Assembly: GCA_020736575.1 (NCBI GenBank)
Contig: JAGPYM010000005.1
Location: forward strand, 2,170,001 to 2,234,000
Reading direction: 5' to 3'
DNA from: Thelonectria olida
Taxonomy: Eukaryota; Ascomycota; Sordariomycetes; Hypocreales; Nectriaceae
Length of the DNA stretch: 64,000 nt
Shown: positions 34,078 to 44,432 of the stretch, one piece after another
How the letters are laid out: each line of letters begins with the position of its first letter
Position numbering within the stretch: the stretch's first letter is position 1
Made by a program: the position numbers and the translations under genes
The notes under the pieces: model-generated
The model's database searches: none
Told to the model about the DNA's origin: nothing
The model's input: the letters and a program-made list of their open reading frames with translations, nothing else

Positions 34078-35359
34078 ATGGCCCCTTCACGCACCACTGG
34101 CTTGACACATCAAGAAAGCAACAAATCCATGTCTCCTGGCTTTGTTGACTTGGTTAAGGTAGAATTACATTCTTTGGGTATCTCGAAGAGACAAGATTGA
34201 CACATCTTACTAGCTGCTCTCGAGTATGAAAGGAGACCTAGCCAATATGACAGCACCGCCTTTTTTCTTGGCCCCTTCGTCCGTTGTCGAGAACCCAGCC
34301 TGTTGGGCACAGCGACCGTCTGTCTTTACAGCTCCAGCTAAAGAGCAAGAACCTCAAAGACGAAGTCTCCTGGTCTTGCGCATGTTCCTCATCGGCCTCC
34401 GTGACCAACTCTACATAGCAGGCGCGCCGAATGTCAGCATCAAGAAGCCCCTCAACGCATTCCTCGGGGAGACGTTTTTGTCGTCTTGGACAGAACCTAA
34501 TTCTGGTGCGACCACGAGGCTCGTGTCTGAGCAGGTCAGCCACCACCCGCCAATCACGGCAGTGCATATTTCGAGTCAAGAACATGGCATCCGGGGAGAT
34601 GGATATGCTCGAGTTGAAATGACATTTTCGGGGTCTGTGAATATCCGTCAAATTGGCCACACAATACTGCACATCGACCAATTCAACGAAGACTACATAT
34701 TGCCGATGCTGAATGTCCAAGTACGTGGCTTCTTGTCCGCATGCTTGTATCCCGAGATCACAGGGATGTACAAGATCATCTCAAGCACAGGATTCGTCTC
34801 CGAAATCAACTTTATGGGGAAAGGAATTTTACGAGGAAAGAAGAAGAACTACTTTGAGGCAAAAGTATATCACTCCAGCGACGAAAAGAATACTTGCAGG
34901 TATGAAATCGCGGGAGTGTGGAGCGAAGGCTGGCAATTGAAAGATGGGAAGACAGGAGAGATATTGGAGACATATCACCTTGATGCACCCGAAAACCGAC
35001 CCGTGCCCATGGATATTGAACCGATTGAGACCCAAGACCCGTGGGAGTCGCGGCGCGCTTGGAGAGATGTTATCTTCGCACTAGGAAGAGGAGACTTCTG
35101 GGCCGCGTCAACCGCGAAGCAGGCAGTGGAGGATGCGCAGCGGCGAATGAGACTGGAGGAGGCAAGAAGTGGCGAAACTTGGAAGCCATTATTCTTCGAG
35201 AGCACCCCTGGGAGTCAGCATAAGATCTTTCACCATCTAGTACAGGGGACGGAATGGGCGTTGTCTGATCTAGAGACGAAAGGTATCTGGAGGATCAAAG
35301 ATGAGAGGCTCAGCACGATTCAGAAACCGTTCAGAGGAAACCTCACACCATTAGGCTGA
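34078..35359 (+). CDS. Oxysterol-binding protein, short Kes1/Osh4 type
   Basis: Two exons (34078-34158, 34214-35359) give 408 residues. The 55-bp intron (GTAGAA...CTAG) falls inside the lid region. The start MAPSRTTGLTHQ comes from a short first exon. The ORP core is clear: APPFFLAPSS, SIKKPLNAFLGETF (about 102-115), the signature EQVSHHPP (133-140), and EINFMGKGILRGKKKNYFEA. No PH domain, FFAT motif or membrane segment is present. The length matches Kes1/Osh4 proteins, which exchange sterol and PI4P between membranes. The C-terminal WRIKDERLSTIQKP is usual for the family. Confidence 0.93.
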
Positions 35360-35680
35360 GAAATAGTTGGTTAGGGTTCCATTTATCGATACTATTCGTC
35401 TTTCTGTTTCAGATCGGATGAGGGCACCCGGCCTATCAACTGGATCTCTTCGCTGGCCTCAAGTCCAGGAAGGGATACAAACACTCCTTTCAACACCATA
35501 ACAAGTATGACACTTTGAGTGAGCAGAGTGACTTAAATCGGCATTCGTTACACGGGAGACATGATCGGTAGAAAAAGTAAGCTTGCAGTAGTTGCTTGAC
35601 TTTTGATGAAGACTGGAAAACGCCACAATAACTATTAGATTAATGTAGGAGTCTTGGCATCTCAATTCTAAAATGACCTT
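35360..35680. other. Convergent intergenic region
   Basis: 3' flanks of the oxysterol-binding gene (plus) and the Ras-like gene (minus). No further feature was seen. Confidence 0.5.
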
Positions 35681-36634
35681 TTAGCCGGGCTTGACATCCA
35701 ATGCCATGGGAGAAGCTTTGGTTATGCCCAGCAACCTCTTAAAGAAAGCTAATATCCTTCTATCATTGCCGCACCATTTTCTGCGAGCGTGGTTCTCCGA
35801 GTCTTGTTTTTTCTCAAACCCTAGTGATTGTGAGCGAGAGGTATCCTGATGAAGCTTCAGTTGAAAGTCTGTAATCATTCGAATGGCGTTACAGAGTATT
35901 GTAATGACTTCATTGTGGCTGTTGTTCGTGATCTCCGCAAACTGGCAACCTAGTTTCTCTGCAAGGACGCGGCCCTCATGAGTCGATACTTCTCGGTCGG
36001 TTTCGAGATCCGTCTTAGTCCCTACTAACATAGTTGGGCCCATCTTCCAAGTGTCAACTGACTCGTTCACAAGCCCCGCTGGAATGCGACCCCCTCGAAC
36101 GCGTTGTATCTGTGCATGAAGGGCCATTATTCGATCAAAAGAGATCCGAGAGGTAGTGTCGTAGACGAGTAGATAGCCGTCTGCACGTTGAATTGGCTCA
36201 TCTAGTAGGGCCGCGTAGTCCCTGTTCCCTGCCGTGTCAAGAATTTGAAGCATGCAACGTTGATTATCAACAAGAACTAGCTGCTTGAAGTTGTCTCTAA
36301 TCGTCGGGCTGTAGGTATCGAGGAAGCGAGAACAACAAAACTGAAACTTGGTGAGCTTCCTATGACGGTATAGGGTTTTTCTTACCTGAACGGCGATACA
36401 TGTCTTTCCGACCTGGCTATCTCCCAAAAGGGCGATGACGGGATGTTTTTTTTCTCTCTTTCTTAAGAAGCGCTTGGATCTTGACCTTTTAAGTATCATA
36501 ATAACGGCTGTGAACTGAGGTGCGTAGGAGAAAAGCAAAACGCTCGGGTTTGGTGAGGTTTGTAGGTGCTGAGATGAGGGGTTTTTGGTCACGGGGTGGG
36601 ACGATGCAACAGGGGTCTCAATACCACGGCTCAT
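35681..36634 (-). CDS. Divergent Ras-like small GTPase
   Basis: Open over 317 codons. Inside it, a 45-bp GTAAGA...TTTCAG intron (36341-36385) is likely, because its removal joins CIAVQ to FCCSRFLDTYSPTIRDNF, the normal Ras switch I context. The spliced product has 302 residues, with an N-terminal extension of about 45 before the fold (a second ATG, MILKRSRS, is possible). Motifs are G1 GDSQVGKT, switch I YSPTIRDN, G3 DTAGNRDY and G4 GTKTD. In Ras numbering the Gly12/Gly13/Gln61 equivalents are Ser/Gln/Asn, which predicts slow GTP hydrolysis. G4 is TKxD and not NKxD. The C-terminus is basic (RRKWCGND, FFKRLLG) and ends KPG without a CAAX box. A signalling role is assumed, but the partners are unknown. 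Confidence 0.8.
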   Translation of the reverse strand: MSRGIETPVASSHPVTKNPSSQHLQTSPNPSVLLFSYAPQFTAVIMILKRSRSKRFLRKREKKHPVIALLGDSQVGKTCIAVQVRKTLYRHRKLTKFQFCCSRFLDTYSPTIRDNFKQLVLVDNQRCMLQILDTAGNRDYAALLDEPIQRADGYLLVYDTTSRISFDRIMALHAQIQRVRGGRIPAGLVNESVDTWKMGPTMLVGTKTDLETDREVSTHEGRVLAEKLGCQFAEITNNSHNEVITILCNAIRMITDFQLKLHQDTSRSQSLGFEKKQDSENHARRKWCGNDRRILAFFKRLLGITKASPMALDVKPG

Positions 36635-36943
36635 TATTACGGCTTGAGTAAAGTGCTTACATTACGCGGCAAACCCAAATATTTTGGATAGTTTTGTACT
36701 TCACGATCAATCTATGGCTAAAACTTCGAGACAAAACAGATTGTATGCCGAACCAATGCTAAGTGATTGAAGCCAATAACAGTTCTGATCTGAGAGGTGA
36801 ATTGCACTTTAGTGAGGACGGTGCAGGGGCGAAGGAGATAATGCCAATTATGATACTATAACCCTACTACCCCTCGCACCTCTTGCCTTATCCACGTTGT
36901 CAATAGTCAAATTTGCCTGCCGAGGCAACTAGGTTGTGACTAC
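36635..36943. other. Intergenic
   Basis: 5' flanks of the Ras-like gene and of the relic on the right. Nothing else was recognised. Confidence 0.4.
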
Positions 36944-37911
36944 ATGAGTAGCGACAGCAGTGAGGTAATGATGAGACGACCAGAGTTTCATCTCGCGAGA
37001 ACGCGGGGTCTAAGCCAGCCACCGATATCGATGCCAATGAAGACGACGCGATCTTTAATGGGGAACTAGAAGACAAAGATGACGAGGGCAATATTTAAGT
37101 CAAGGGACCTCGGCGAGCTCACAAGAAGCTCAAATGAAATTATACAACGACGGAACCGCCGACGAATGGGTCCAGTCCCGCAACCCCAATTACCCGGACA
37201 TTGATATGGGCTAGGCGGTTCTGGAACTTCGTTGAGGCCCGTGGCTGATCTCACAAATCAATAGACTTGAGATTTTATTTGTCGAATATGCATGATTTGG
37301 AACGTGGTTTTCGAGGACCGCCTTTTGTGTCCGCAGAATATCTGCTACGGGTCGAACATGCTCTTCTGTGATTGCTGAGAAACCGTCGAGAACGAATTCT
37401 GGGGACAAGACCTGTCCTTCTGAGCGAAAGCAGCAAAGGCAATCTTTATTCCGTCTTCTCCGGCGCTGATAGTTCTGAGGAGAAATCGTTCGATACCTTC
37501 ATAGTACAGTGGGGCATGCCAGTTCAGGAGTATCGACTGAATGACTTGACGAAGGAGACGGATCGGCGCATTATCTTTGCGGGCATCGCTCCAGCTGTTT
37601 AGATCTAGTGCACGCTCGAGTGGGATGGAGAAGTTCTTCGCCTGCTTGCCCTGAGGCAGTTTGCCCTAGCTGTCACAATCTGGGAGGACCCTCGAGACGC
37701 TATGAGTTAGTACCGCGATGACTTGAACTTGACCCCAAGATCAGACCTCCCTGTGGAGACATTCATGGTTATGACTCTCCTGAACGTCTGGGCGTTGCAT
37801 GATGGGGAAAAAGTTAAGCATGAAGAGGTGACATCACAACAAACTGACACGAATAGTAAGATATTTCATGAACTTGTTTACTATCGTATTGTTGAAATGT
37901 ATTTGTCATGA
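36944..37911 (+). pseudogene. Gene relic with seven in-frame stops of C-to-T type
   Basis: From about 37000 to 37911 one frame stays protein-like but is cut by stops at 37096 (TAA), 37135, 37246 and 37369 (TGA), and 37600, 37606 and 37708 (TAG). Every one is explained by a single C-to-T change in CAA, CGA or CAG. The text between is typical conserved protein: TLIWARRFWNFVEARG, FRGPPFVSAEYLLRVEHALL, PVLLSESSKGNLYSVFSG, WGMPVQEYRLNDLTKETDRR, LEWDGEVLRLLALRQFALAV and LPVETFMVMTLLNVWALHDG. The likely original start is the ATG at 36944 (MSSDSSE), with a small indel just after. I recognise it as a conserved fungal protein of unknown function, not a known enzyme. With no other frame loss over 900 bp, directed cytosine mutagenesis such as RIP is more likely than slow drift. 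Confidence 0.65.
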
Positions 37912-38275
37912 TTTGCCTTGAGTTTCATATGGAAGATTGCATTGGATCATCTACAATCGTCCGTGGTGTTCCAACGAGCCTCATCCTTGGCGAATGCCTT
38001 GTCCTTGGCAGCCTCTGTCCCCTAAGAACAGCTATCATAATACCGGCCAGTAAGTAATAGCACAACAATCTAGCCCAGTACGAATTGCCTAGCCGTAGCA
38101 TACTGATAAATGTTCTAGCTAACTCAGTTTTTACTCCAGCTCGTTCCGTAATATTCAATTGCAACCCAAAAACAGAGATCATCCTGCCGCCAAGACGCGG
38201 GTCATCTATGGCTATGAGGATGTACTCCTCAAGGCGAACCCGGTGTTTTCATAGCCGTAAACCCGTTCCGACCTA
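37912..38275. other. Intergenic
   Basis: Region between the relic and the 3' end of the P450 gene. No feature was recognised. Confidence 0.4.
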
Positions 38276-40017
38276 TCAACCTGTTCGTGGCATGAGATAG
38301 ACAAGCATTCGACCTTTTTCCCAGGCGATATACGAACGGCTCTTTTTCTCCCATAACTGGCTTTCTTCAGTAATCTGCACGTCAAAATTCCAGATGATCC
38401 GGGCAAGTATAAGGCGCATCTCTATATAGGCAAGACTAAACAGTCAGCATTATTGCCCCAGTTCTCCTATCAATCATATTGCGGGATGTATAGCTTTACC
38501 TTTTGCCCAGGCAGTCTCGTGGGCCATATGAAAAGGGACGGAAGGCTCTTGTAGAGTTGTTCCCCAATCGTGGAATATTTAGCCACCGTTCCGGAAGGAA
38601 GGAATCTGGTGAGACAAAGTAGTTAGGATTTCGATACAAGGGCCACTGCCATATCGATACCAGTGTCTATAAGCACCGAGGGATTAGTACTTCCGAGAGT
38701 ATCAAAGGCCAAATTTGTAGAAAGCCCACATTTTCGGGGACATGCCTCCCAAGAAGAACACAACCACCCTTTGCAATCTTTCGCGGGAGAGCGCCAGCCA
38801 CAGGTGGGTACATGCGCAACGATTCTTCCAGAACTGCATTCAAATATGGCAGCCCTTGAAGCCCCGTAGACGTGATTTCACTCTCATGCTTGAAACTGGA
38901 GCGCACTTCCTGCGCAAGGGTGGCCAGTTTCAGCTGGTCGCTTGCCAAATAGAACACTGCCGCAGAAATTGCAGTAGCTGATGTCTCTGAACCTGCGACT
39001 AGAAATACGCTAGCATTGGTAATGACTTCTTGTTTAGTAAGCTTAGGACTTTGTTAGCACCGTGCTTGGGTGTAGTTAGCTGTGGTACTTACGCGATCTT
39101 CTTCCTGCTGCCTCATATTGTTCTTATCGTCTTCCAGAAGCCTGGAAATCTGCTCGCTGGACCAGGGAAATAGAGTCTCCGGTTTCTCAGTAAATCTTCT
39201 CGGAGTTAAGACGCTGAGCAAGGCATCAACGAAAGCAAACTTTCTCACGCAAGCGAGATATGCGGCCAGTTTAATGCCCTTAAAAATTAAGGACACAAAG
39301 GAATGATAGCTAGTAGACTGGAGGCAGTGAAAAGACTCCCCGAAAACCAAGGCGCTGATAATGTCTAAAGTAGCGCAATTAATCCAAGAAATGATATCCA
39401 GAGGCAGCTTTCCATTCTGGCAGTGCTCGTGAAGTTGCAGGATAAGTAAATCAACATGGTAACTAAGGGTGTCTTCTTGTCGTTTCAAGGCCGTAGCCGA
39501 GAACCTAGGAGCAGAAACACGGCGCATCCGAGCGTGATCATTCGAATTTGCTGCTAAAATGCTCTTATGAAACACTGTAGGAAACGTGGTGAGGTCTTTT
39601 GGGTTCTCGGGGACGCCATGCCCACGATGTCCCATGATTTCATGCCAGGCATCAGGGTGACAATAGGACAGCTCGTCTGGAGCAACTCGAACGACGGGCC
39701 CATACCGGTCATGCAGCTTGCGAACCCGATGGTGAGCCTTTCCAGAAATAAACACTCTGCTGAGGGGAAGCCGGGATACCGCCCAAAGTTTTGGCCCCGG
39801 ATAGATCCTTAAGGGATGATAAAAGAGATCGTATATCGCTCTTGCGAGCAAATACGTAGTTCCCTACGCGATATCAGTGAATTTTCTCGCCACTAAGACG
39901 CCTAAGAGACAGGGACGATAGTCCTATCATTGTGGAATCGGGGTCATGTCCATGCCGGGGAGGTCATACAGTTAGGAAGACGAGGGCCAGATGGGAGACG
40001 TTGAGAGTGAAAGACAT
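38276..40017 (-). CDS. Cytochrome P450 monooxygenase
   Basis: Five exons (39970-40017, 39093-39863, 38730-39041, 38500-38666, 38276-38435) join in phase to 485 residues. Introns are 106, 51, 63 and 64 bp. The first exon supplies the membrane anchor, MSFTLNVSHLALVFLTGTTY, which flows into YDLFYHPLRIYPGPKLW, the usual Pro-rich hinge. The I-helix is FLVAGSETSAT, the K-helix ExxR is EESLR (Glu346-Arg349), and the PERW block is FLPERW. The haem loop FSYGPRDCLGK places the thiolate Cys at 429. One donor is GTGGGC, less usual but supported by the join to TLVSIWQWPLYRNPNYF. All key residues are present, so the enzyme should be active at the ER membrane. Its substrate is unknown. No biosynthetic backbone gene is nearby. 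Confidence 0.88.
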
Positions 40018-40329
40018 GCCGAAGTGTCAAGTTGTCGACTGACAGCAATATGAAGAAGTTGAAATAGAGGTCACTGGACTGGATCAGCACAGTGGGCTGA
40101 CTTGGACGAGGAGAGATTGTAGGAAGGAAGAATTCTAAGTGCTTGAAAGGAGAGGAGGGGGCGTAATGAGCGCTCGACCAAATCAACTGGCCAATTATTA
40201 GATGACACGCTTCATTCAAGCCACACAGTTGCAAGTCCGACACAAGCCGAGATTCCTAAGCATACCAACCAAGTTGCATATTGAGGTGCTGGCCCGAATC
40301 TTGGACTGTTATCTTAGATAGCTGCTAAT
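40018..40329. other. Promoter side of the P450 gene
   Basis: Upstream of the P450 ATG. No defined operator was recognised. It contains the ruined 3' end of the cupin relic. Confidence 0.35.
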
Positions 40330-40734
40330 TAATCCACTAATGCATGCCCTGCTCTAAAGGAACACGTCGCCCTGGCAAAGTGTCCTAGCCTCGCCTGAAT
40401 CCAACAGGCATTCCATTTCGCCAACAATAACACTAGCATAGTTACAGCTAACAAGTTGATGCACCGGTGAGATTCCACGCGGCGGGTAGTTAGTGAAGTG
40501 CAACACTGAGCCCCCGAGCTTGGCCAGACTGTCCTCTTGCTGCTGCCCGTGTGCCTCGTGATCCTCATTACCCTTCAATTGGATGAGTAGTGAGGCTGTG
40601 GTGTAGGCAAATTCAAGCCTGTAAGATCTGATTAGGCCAGAAGGTCCAAAGGGATTAGTCTCAGGTGCCTTAAAGTCGAAGGTCTTGGCGTCTTCGTTGT
40701 GGCCAGTGATGCAGGGATGGGGTCAAGTAGCCAT
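40330..40734 (-). pseudogene. Relic of a small cupin-domain protein
   Basis: One minus-strand frame reads MAT, a TGA stop (codon 4), then CITGHNEDAKTFDF, LEFAYTTASLLIQL, LGGSVLHFTNYPPRGISPVH and SVIVGEMECLLDSGEART. It then gives CQGDVFL, a TAG, and a shifted HALVD. The order (aromatic and Pro-rich strand, SPxH, then GExxxxLDSGExRxLxxGD, then a Gln-Arg...HAW end) is that of small fungal cupin-2 proteins. The first stop (CGA to TGA) and the second (CAG to TAG) are both C-to-T. The end is also out of frame, so it is certainly not functional as written. Confidence 0.65.
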
Positions 40735-41885
40735 TAGTTGTGACATAATAGATTAAGAACGGCGACCGGACGCGCCGACGACTAATCCTTTGTCCAAACC
40801 TCTATCGTTTATTCCCATTAGCTTTGTCACACTACTATCTGTGGTCAGTCTTTATTTAGCGTCTTTGCAAGTGTCTCGCCTTTATTCCAGCGTTCCTAAT
40901 TTTGGACAGGATACGAAATGGGTATAAGATAGACTGAGGAACAGTTGATTTATTGACGATAGGAAATGGGAGGCTCGCGGAGAAGGTTATATGAAAGACG
41001 TTGCTGATGATTCGGGGGACACCCCGAATCAGCTCGTTTCACTTCCTGAGTCCTATAGATGATCCTCCCGCAGGGAGGATTTGGTAGTGGTGTCTAATCG
41101 GTATGATTTAGTGGTGAAAATAACGCTAATAGAATTTGATGGCTTATTGTCCGCCTCTGGTTCTCTTCTATTTCTCCTCAACCAACACCTCTTTTCTCTC
41201 TAAATCACTCTTAGTTCAGACCCGTTGGGAGGTGTCTAACCTTGCTCTCTCACCTTTTCCCCTCAGATCCCCATTGGTGATTGATCTGCTTAAGTTCATT
41301 AACTCGGTAACTACTATTACTTCCTTTCGCCCACCAACCGGGCCGGTCATTGGAATCAACCTTCCTGGGGAGACCTGATTTTGCAGCAAAATTGAGTCCA
41401 ATTCTGTCGCTCTCTCGCACACACACGCATTAAACGATGTTGAGCTACACTTGGGGGTTCTGAAATAGAGCAAAAGCTCGTTTTGGAGATGCAAGATGAC
41501 CGATCCTCGTTACTCTGCGTAGGAATTTCAGTTGTATTACTATTGTTGTTCGGCCGAGATAAGTTTTCTATCAGAGCTGGTTTCAGATTGAGATCAGTGA
41601 GTTGTCATGAAGCGGAGCTTGTGAGAGAAAGGCACATGGACGCATACGGTGAAATCTATCCATTTGGATTTGCAAAGACGAGAGGCCAACTTACCCACCA
41701 CCTCCTAGTTCCAAAAACCAAGCCGGCCACCGCTCCCTTCAAGAGAATGGTATACTGGATGTATTTACGCTGATTTTGGTACGCACTTGAAGCCGCCACC
41801 GGTAATTTTTGAAGAAGAAGCGAAAATTCAACGTGAAGTTGCTAAGAGCCACACATGGTTCGTGGCATGTGATGGGTTCAAGCAA
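40735..41885. other. Intergenic (1.15 kb)
   Basis: No gene is supported. An AGATGATCCTCCCGCAGGGAGGAT-like hairpin (about 41058-41080) is the only visible structure. Confidence 0.4.
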
Positions 41886-43829
41886 CTACTCGTCGACGGC
41901 GAAGGGTTGACTAGTAGAATTCTCGCTCCTCGCAAGAGGAAAGCTGGACCAACTCTCCCTTCTATCCCCGGTCCCAGGCCAAAGTGCTGTCCAAACCCGT
42001 CTCAAGTCACCACGGCCCCCAAAATCAACCTTTAACAAATCTCCATCCCCCACTCTGCTCCCTTTGACCTCCGAAACGAGAACTGCCCCGTCTTTCTGCT
42101 CGCAGACCCAGCTTGGGCTAATCCAGGACAATACCTCTTCTGCATCAGAATCCTGCCAATCTTCCCCCAAATATCCTGATCTAACGACACGAACCCCGAG
42201 ATATTCCAGGGAGCTTTGGCTACTTCGTATCAGCTGGAAGATCTCCCGTGCAAGATATGAGTCAATGGCACATCTGACTAAGGCATTCCAAAACACTGGC
42301 GCTGATGCTTTGCAGCAGTCGTCATCATCTCCTGGTTCGATTGGATCAGCCTCCGCACAATCAAGCGTCAACTTGAGGTGTTTCAATCGCGGAAACTGTC
42401 CGAGAGCACGATACGTCTCGATTTCTTGCCAACCTCCCCCTAATTGTCCAGCTCGTCGTATGCCAATCTCAAGTTGCTCGAGTTTCGGGCATTTCGCGGC
42501 AAGGTTTCGGAAATCATCAAGAGAGAGGTCCCAGGGCTCGAGATCCAGAGAAATATTCCGCCCAAGTCGCAGTTTTTGTAACGAATTCCCGTGATAATCC
42601 AAAAGTGCGTCAAGAACGCCTTTTGCAAAAGCACCGTCTAGATCCAAGGAATCGAGTGGCGACAACGATCGAAGAAGCATACCTGCTTGAAAATCCATCT
42701 CCCTCGCTTCTTCTTCTCCGTAAGAAGAAGGTGACAAGGTAAGACGCCAAGAGGAAAGCCTTTGGAACCCAGTGGTCTGGGCGGTTTCTACCAGTACTTT
42801 GAGCTCTTTAAGAGAGACTGGCCCGTATAATTGGAAGCTTGCGAGTTGGTCGGAATGGACCTTGCTCAGCCAGTTTCTGATGGTGCGCGGATGGCATGCC
42901 AGAGTCTGGAGCCGGGATTTTGAAGTCGAAGAGCTCTGAATCCCTTCACCAAAAAAGCCACGCCACGGGGGCTTTGGACGACGAGCAACTCCCAAATCAT
43001 GAAGAGTAGCGTCAGTAGGGCAAGGCAAAAGTGAAAAGTGTGTTAGGTTGGGCGCTAAACCGGCGACCATGGCTTCCAGAGCCTCGTAGTTATACCCTAG
43101 TCGTCCAGCTGTGCCAAAATGATAAGACTTGCCAGCGATACTGTAAAGAGATGGCGATGTAACGAGCATATACTCGTCAGGGTCAATATCGTGAAAGACG
43201 CCCGGTGGCTGATACAGACTTCGAAGACTAAAGGTGTGTATGTGAAGGCGAGTCTGAGAAGAATTTTGGTGCAGGGCGTCTAGAAGACACCGAGGAATCT
43301 GGTGGGAGCAGGCATAGACCAGGTCTGTCAGGGAGAGTTGGGAGATGAACCGTGAGAGCGGGCTCCACGCCTCCTCGATTTGCCTCTTCTCCTGTTCGTT
43401 TGGTGTGAGAGCAAATATATCGCAATATGGAAAGTCGACAAAATCCAGTGGCTGTTTAATGAAATCATGAATGCTTTGCTCACATTTTGTTGGAGATAGT
43501 CGCCCGCGAGAATAATTGTCTCTCTCACTTCCAACCATTCCGCCTGTGAGTTTCAGTTGACGAATATAGTTGGAGTGTTGGCCGCCAGGCCCTAATGCGT
43601 GTGAGAGCCAATCCAGGTCTTGAAGAAGCTTCTCCTTCTGGGACAGTCGTAGATGGATACACCTGAGGCGAAACCTTGCTGAAGCTACGGCGCATCGCGT
43701 GGACACCAGGGCAAAGGAGGATAAACCATTTCGGCATTCGTTCACAAGATATTGACAAATTTCATCGTTGATGAGTGACGGTAGTGTCTCGAGAGTGCCA
43801 GGGCGGGATTGAATTGATCCCTCAGCCAT
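41886..43829 (-). CDS. F-box protein with a leucine-rich-type C-terminal region
   Basis: A single exon. The frame is open further upstream, but MAEGSIQSRPGTLETLP, starting at the ATG at 43829, is the sensible start. The product has 647 residues. Residues about 13-60 (ETLPSLINDEICQYLV ... SSFALVSTRCAVASARF) form an F-box. The rest has scattered Leu-rich segments in the style of fungal F-box/LRR proteins, such as LAPNLTHFSLLPC, SLDSLDLDGAF, LQKLRLGRNISLDLE, KCPKLEQLEIGIRRA and FPRLKHLKLTLDCA. No signal peptide or membrane segment is seen. It would act as a substrate receptor of an SCF ubiquitin ligase. The target is unknown. Confidence 0.75.
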   Translation of the reverse strand: MAEGSIQSRPGTLETLPSLINDEICQYLVNECRNGLSSFALVSTRCAVASARFRLRCIHLRLSQKEKLLQDLDWLSHALGPGGQHSNYIRQLKLTGGMVGSERDNYSRGRLSPTKCEQSIHDFIKQPLDFVDFPYCDIFALTPNEQEKRQIEEAWSPLSRFISQLSLTDLVYACSHQIPRCLLDALHQNSSQTRLHIHTFSLRSLYQPPGVFHDIDPDEYMLVTSPSLYSIAGKSYHFGTAGRLGYNYEALEAMVAGLAPNLTHFSLLPCPTDATLHDLGVARRPKPPWRGFFGEGIQSSSTSKSRLQTLACHPRTIRNWLSKVHSDQLASFQLYGPVSLKELKVLVETAQTTGFQRLSSWRLTLSPSSYGEEEAREMDFQAGMLLRSLSPLDSLDLDGAFAKGVLDALLDYHGNSLQKLRLGRNISLDLEPWDLSLDDFRNLAAKCPKLEQLEIGIRRAGQLGGGWQEIETYRALGQFPRLKHLKLTLDCAEADPIEPGDDDDCCKASAPVFWNALVRCAIDSYLAREIFQLIRSSQSSLEYLGVRVVRSGYLGEDWQDSDAEEVLSWISPSWVCEQKDGAVLVSEVKGSRVGDGDLLKVDFGGRGDLRRVWTALWPGTGDRRESWSSFPLARSENSTSQPFAVDE

Positions 43830-44432
43830 GATTATGATTGATGGCGTAAATTGAAGACTTTCAACACGAGAGCAGCTGTTCTTCAATGGCGACAGGAAAT
43901 GGATATGATGTTGATGTAAAGCTCATTAAGAAACAAGCCCGTCTGTGCAGATTGCGTCAGTTAGGTTGCAAGAGTTGGGTCTTCAAGCCCTCATTTCTCT
44001 CACCGCATCAGTCTCAAGAGCCGATGATTCAATCCTTGCCAGCCACTGCTCGTCAAAACATATTCTCACCTTTTTGAGCTTGTTGGAATATTGCGATGTG
44101 TTGTCTGTCGCCTTTGATTACCCAGCGAAGATGTTTCACAAGGAGCATGGCGCTGAGCCAGAAGCACTGCTCACTGCCAGTGACCCGAATTCGTGAGTAC
44201 GCGACTCGAACGAACCGGGGTGGCGGAGCACAGACCTGCAATGTCACGTGTATTTAGATACGCGTCTTGATGAGATATCTAATCCTTTCGGGCTTCATCT
44301 GCCCCAAACCTTTTTCTCTTCACCAGGCTCTGCAGTGGTGCGAGTCTTTGAACCTTCGTTGCGACAATGTCAAAAGACTTCAATTTTTTCTCGGAATTTT
44401 TATTTGTTGAAGAACCTAGATTGACTGGGTTC
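43830..44432. other. Intergenic between two minus-strand genes
   Basis: Promoter of the F-box gene and 3' flank of the bZIP gene. Nothing else was recognised. Confidence 0.45.

Noticed and set aside
38500..38730. Possible frameshift in the P450 gene (a frame reading IDMAVAL then a stop)
   Set aside because: Taking the GTGGGC donor and TATAG acceptor gives TLVSIWQWPLYRNPNYF in frame, which fits P450 proteins well. The gene is intact.
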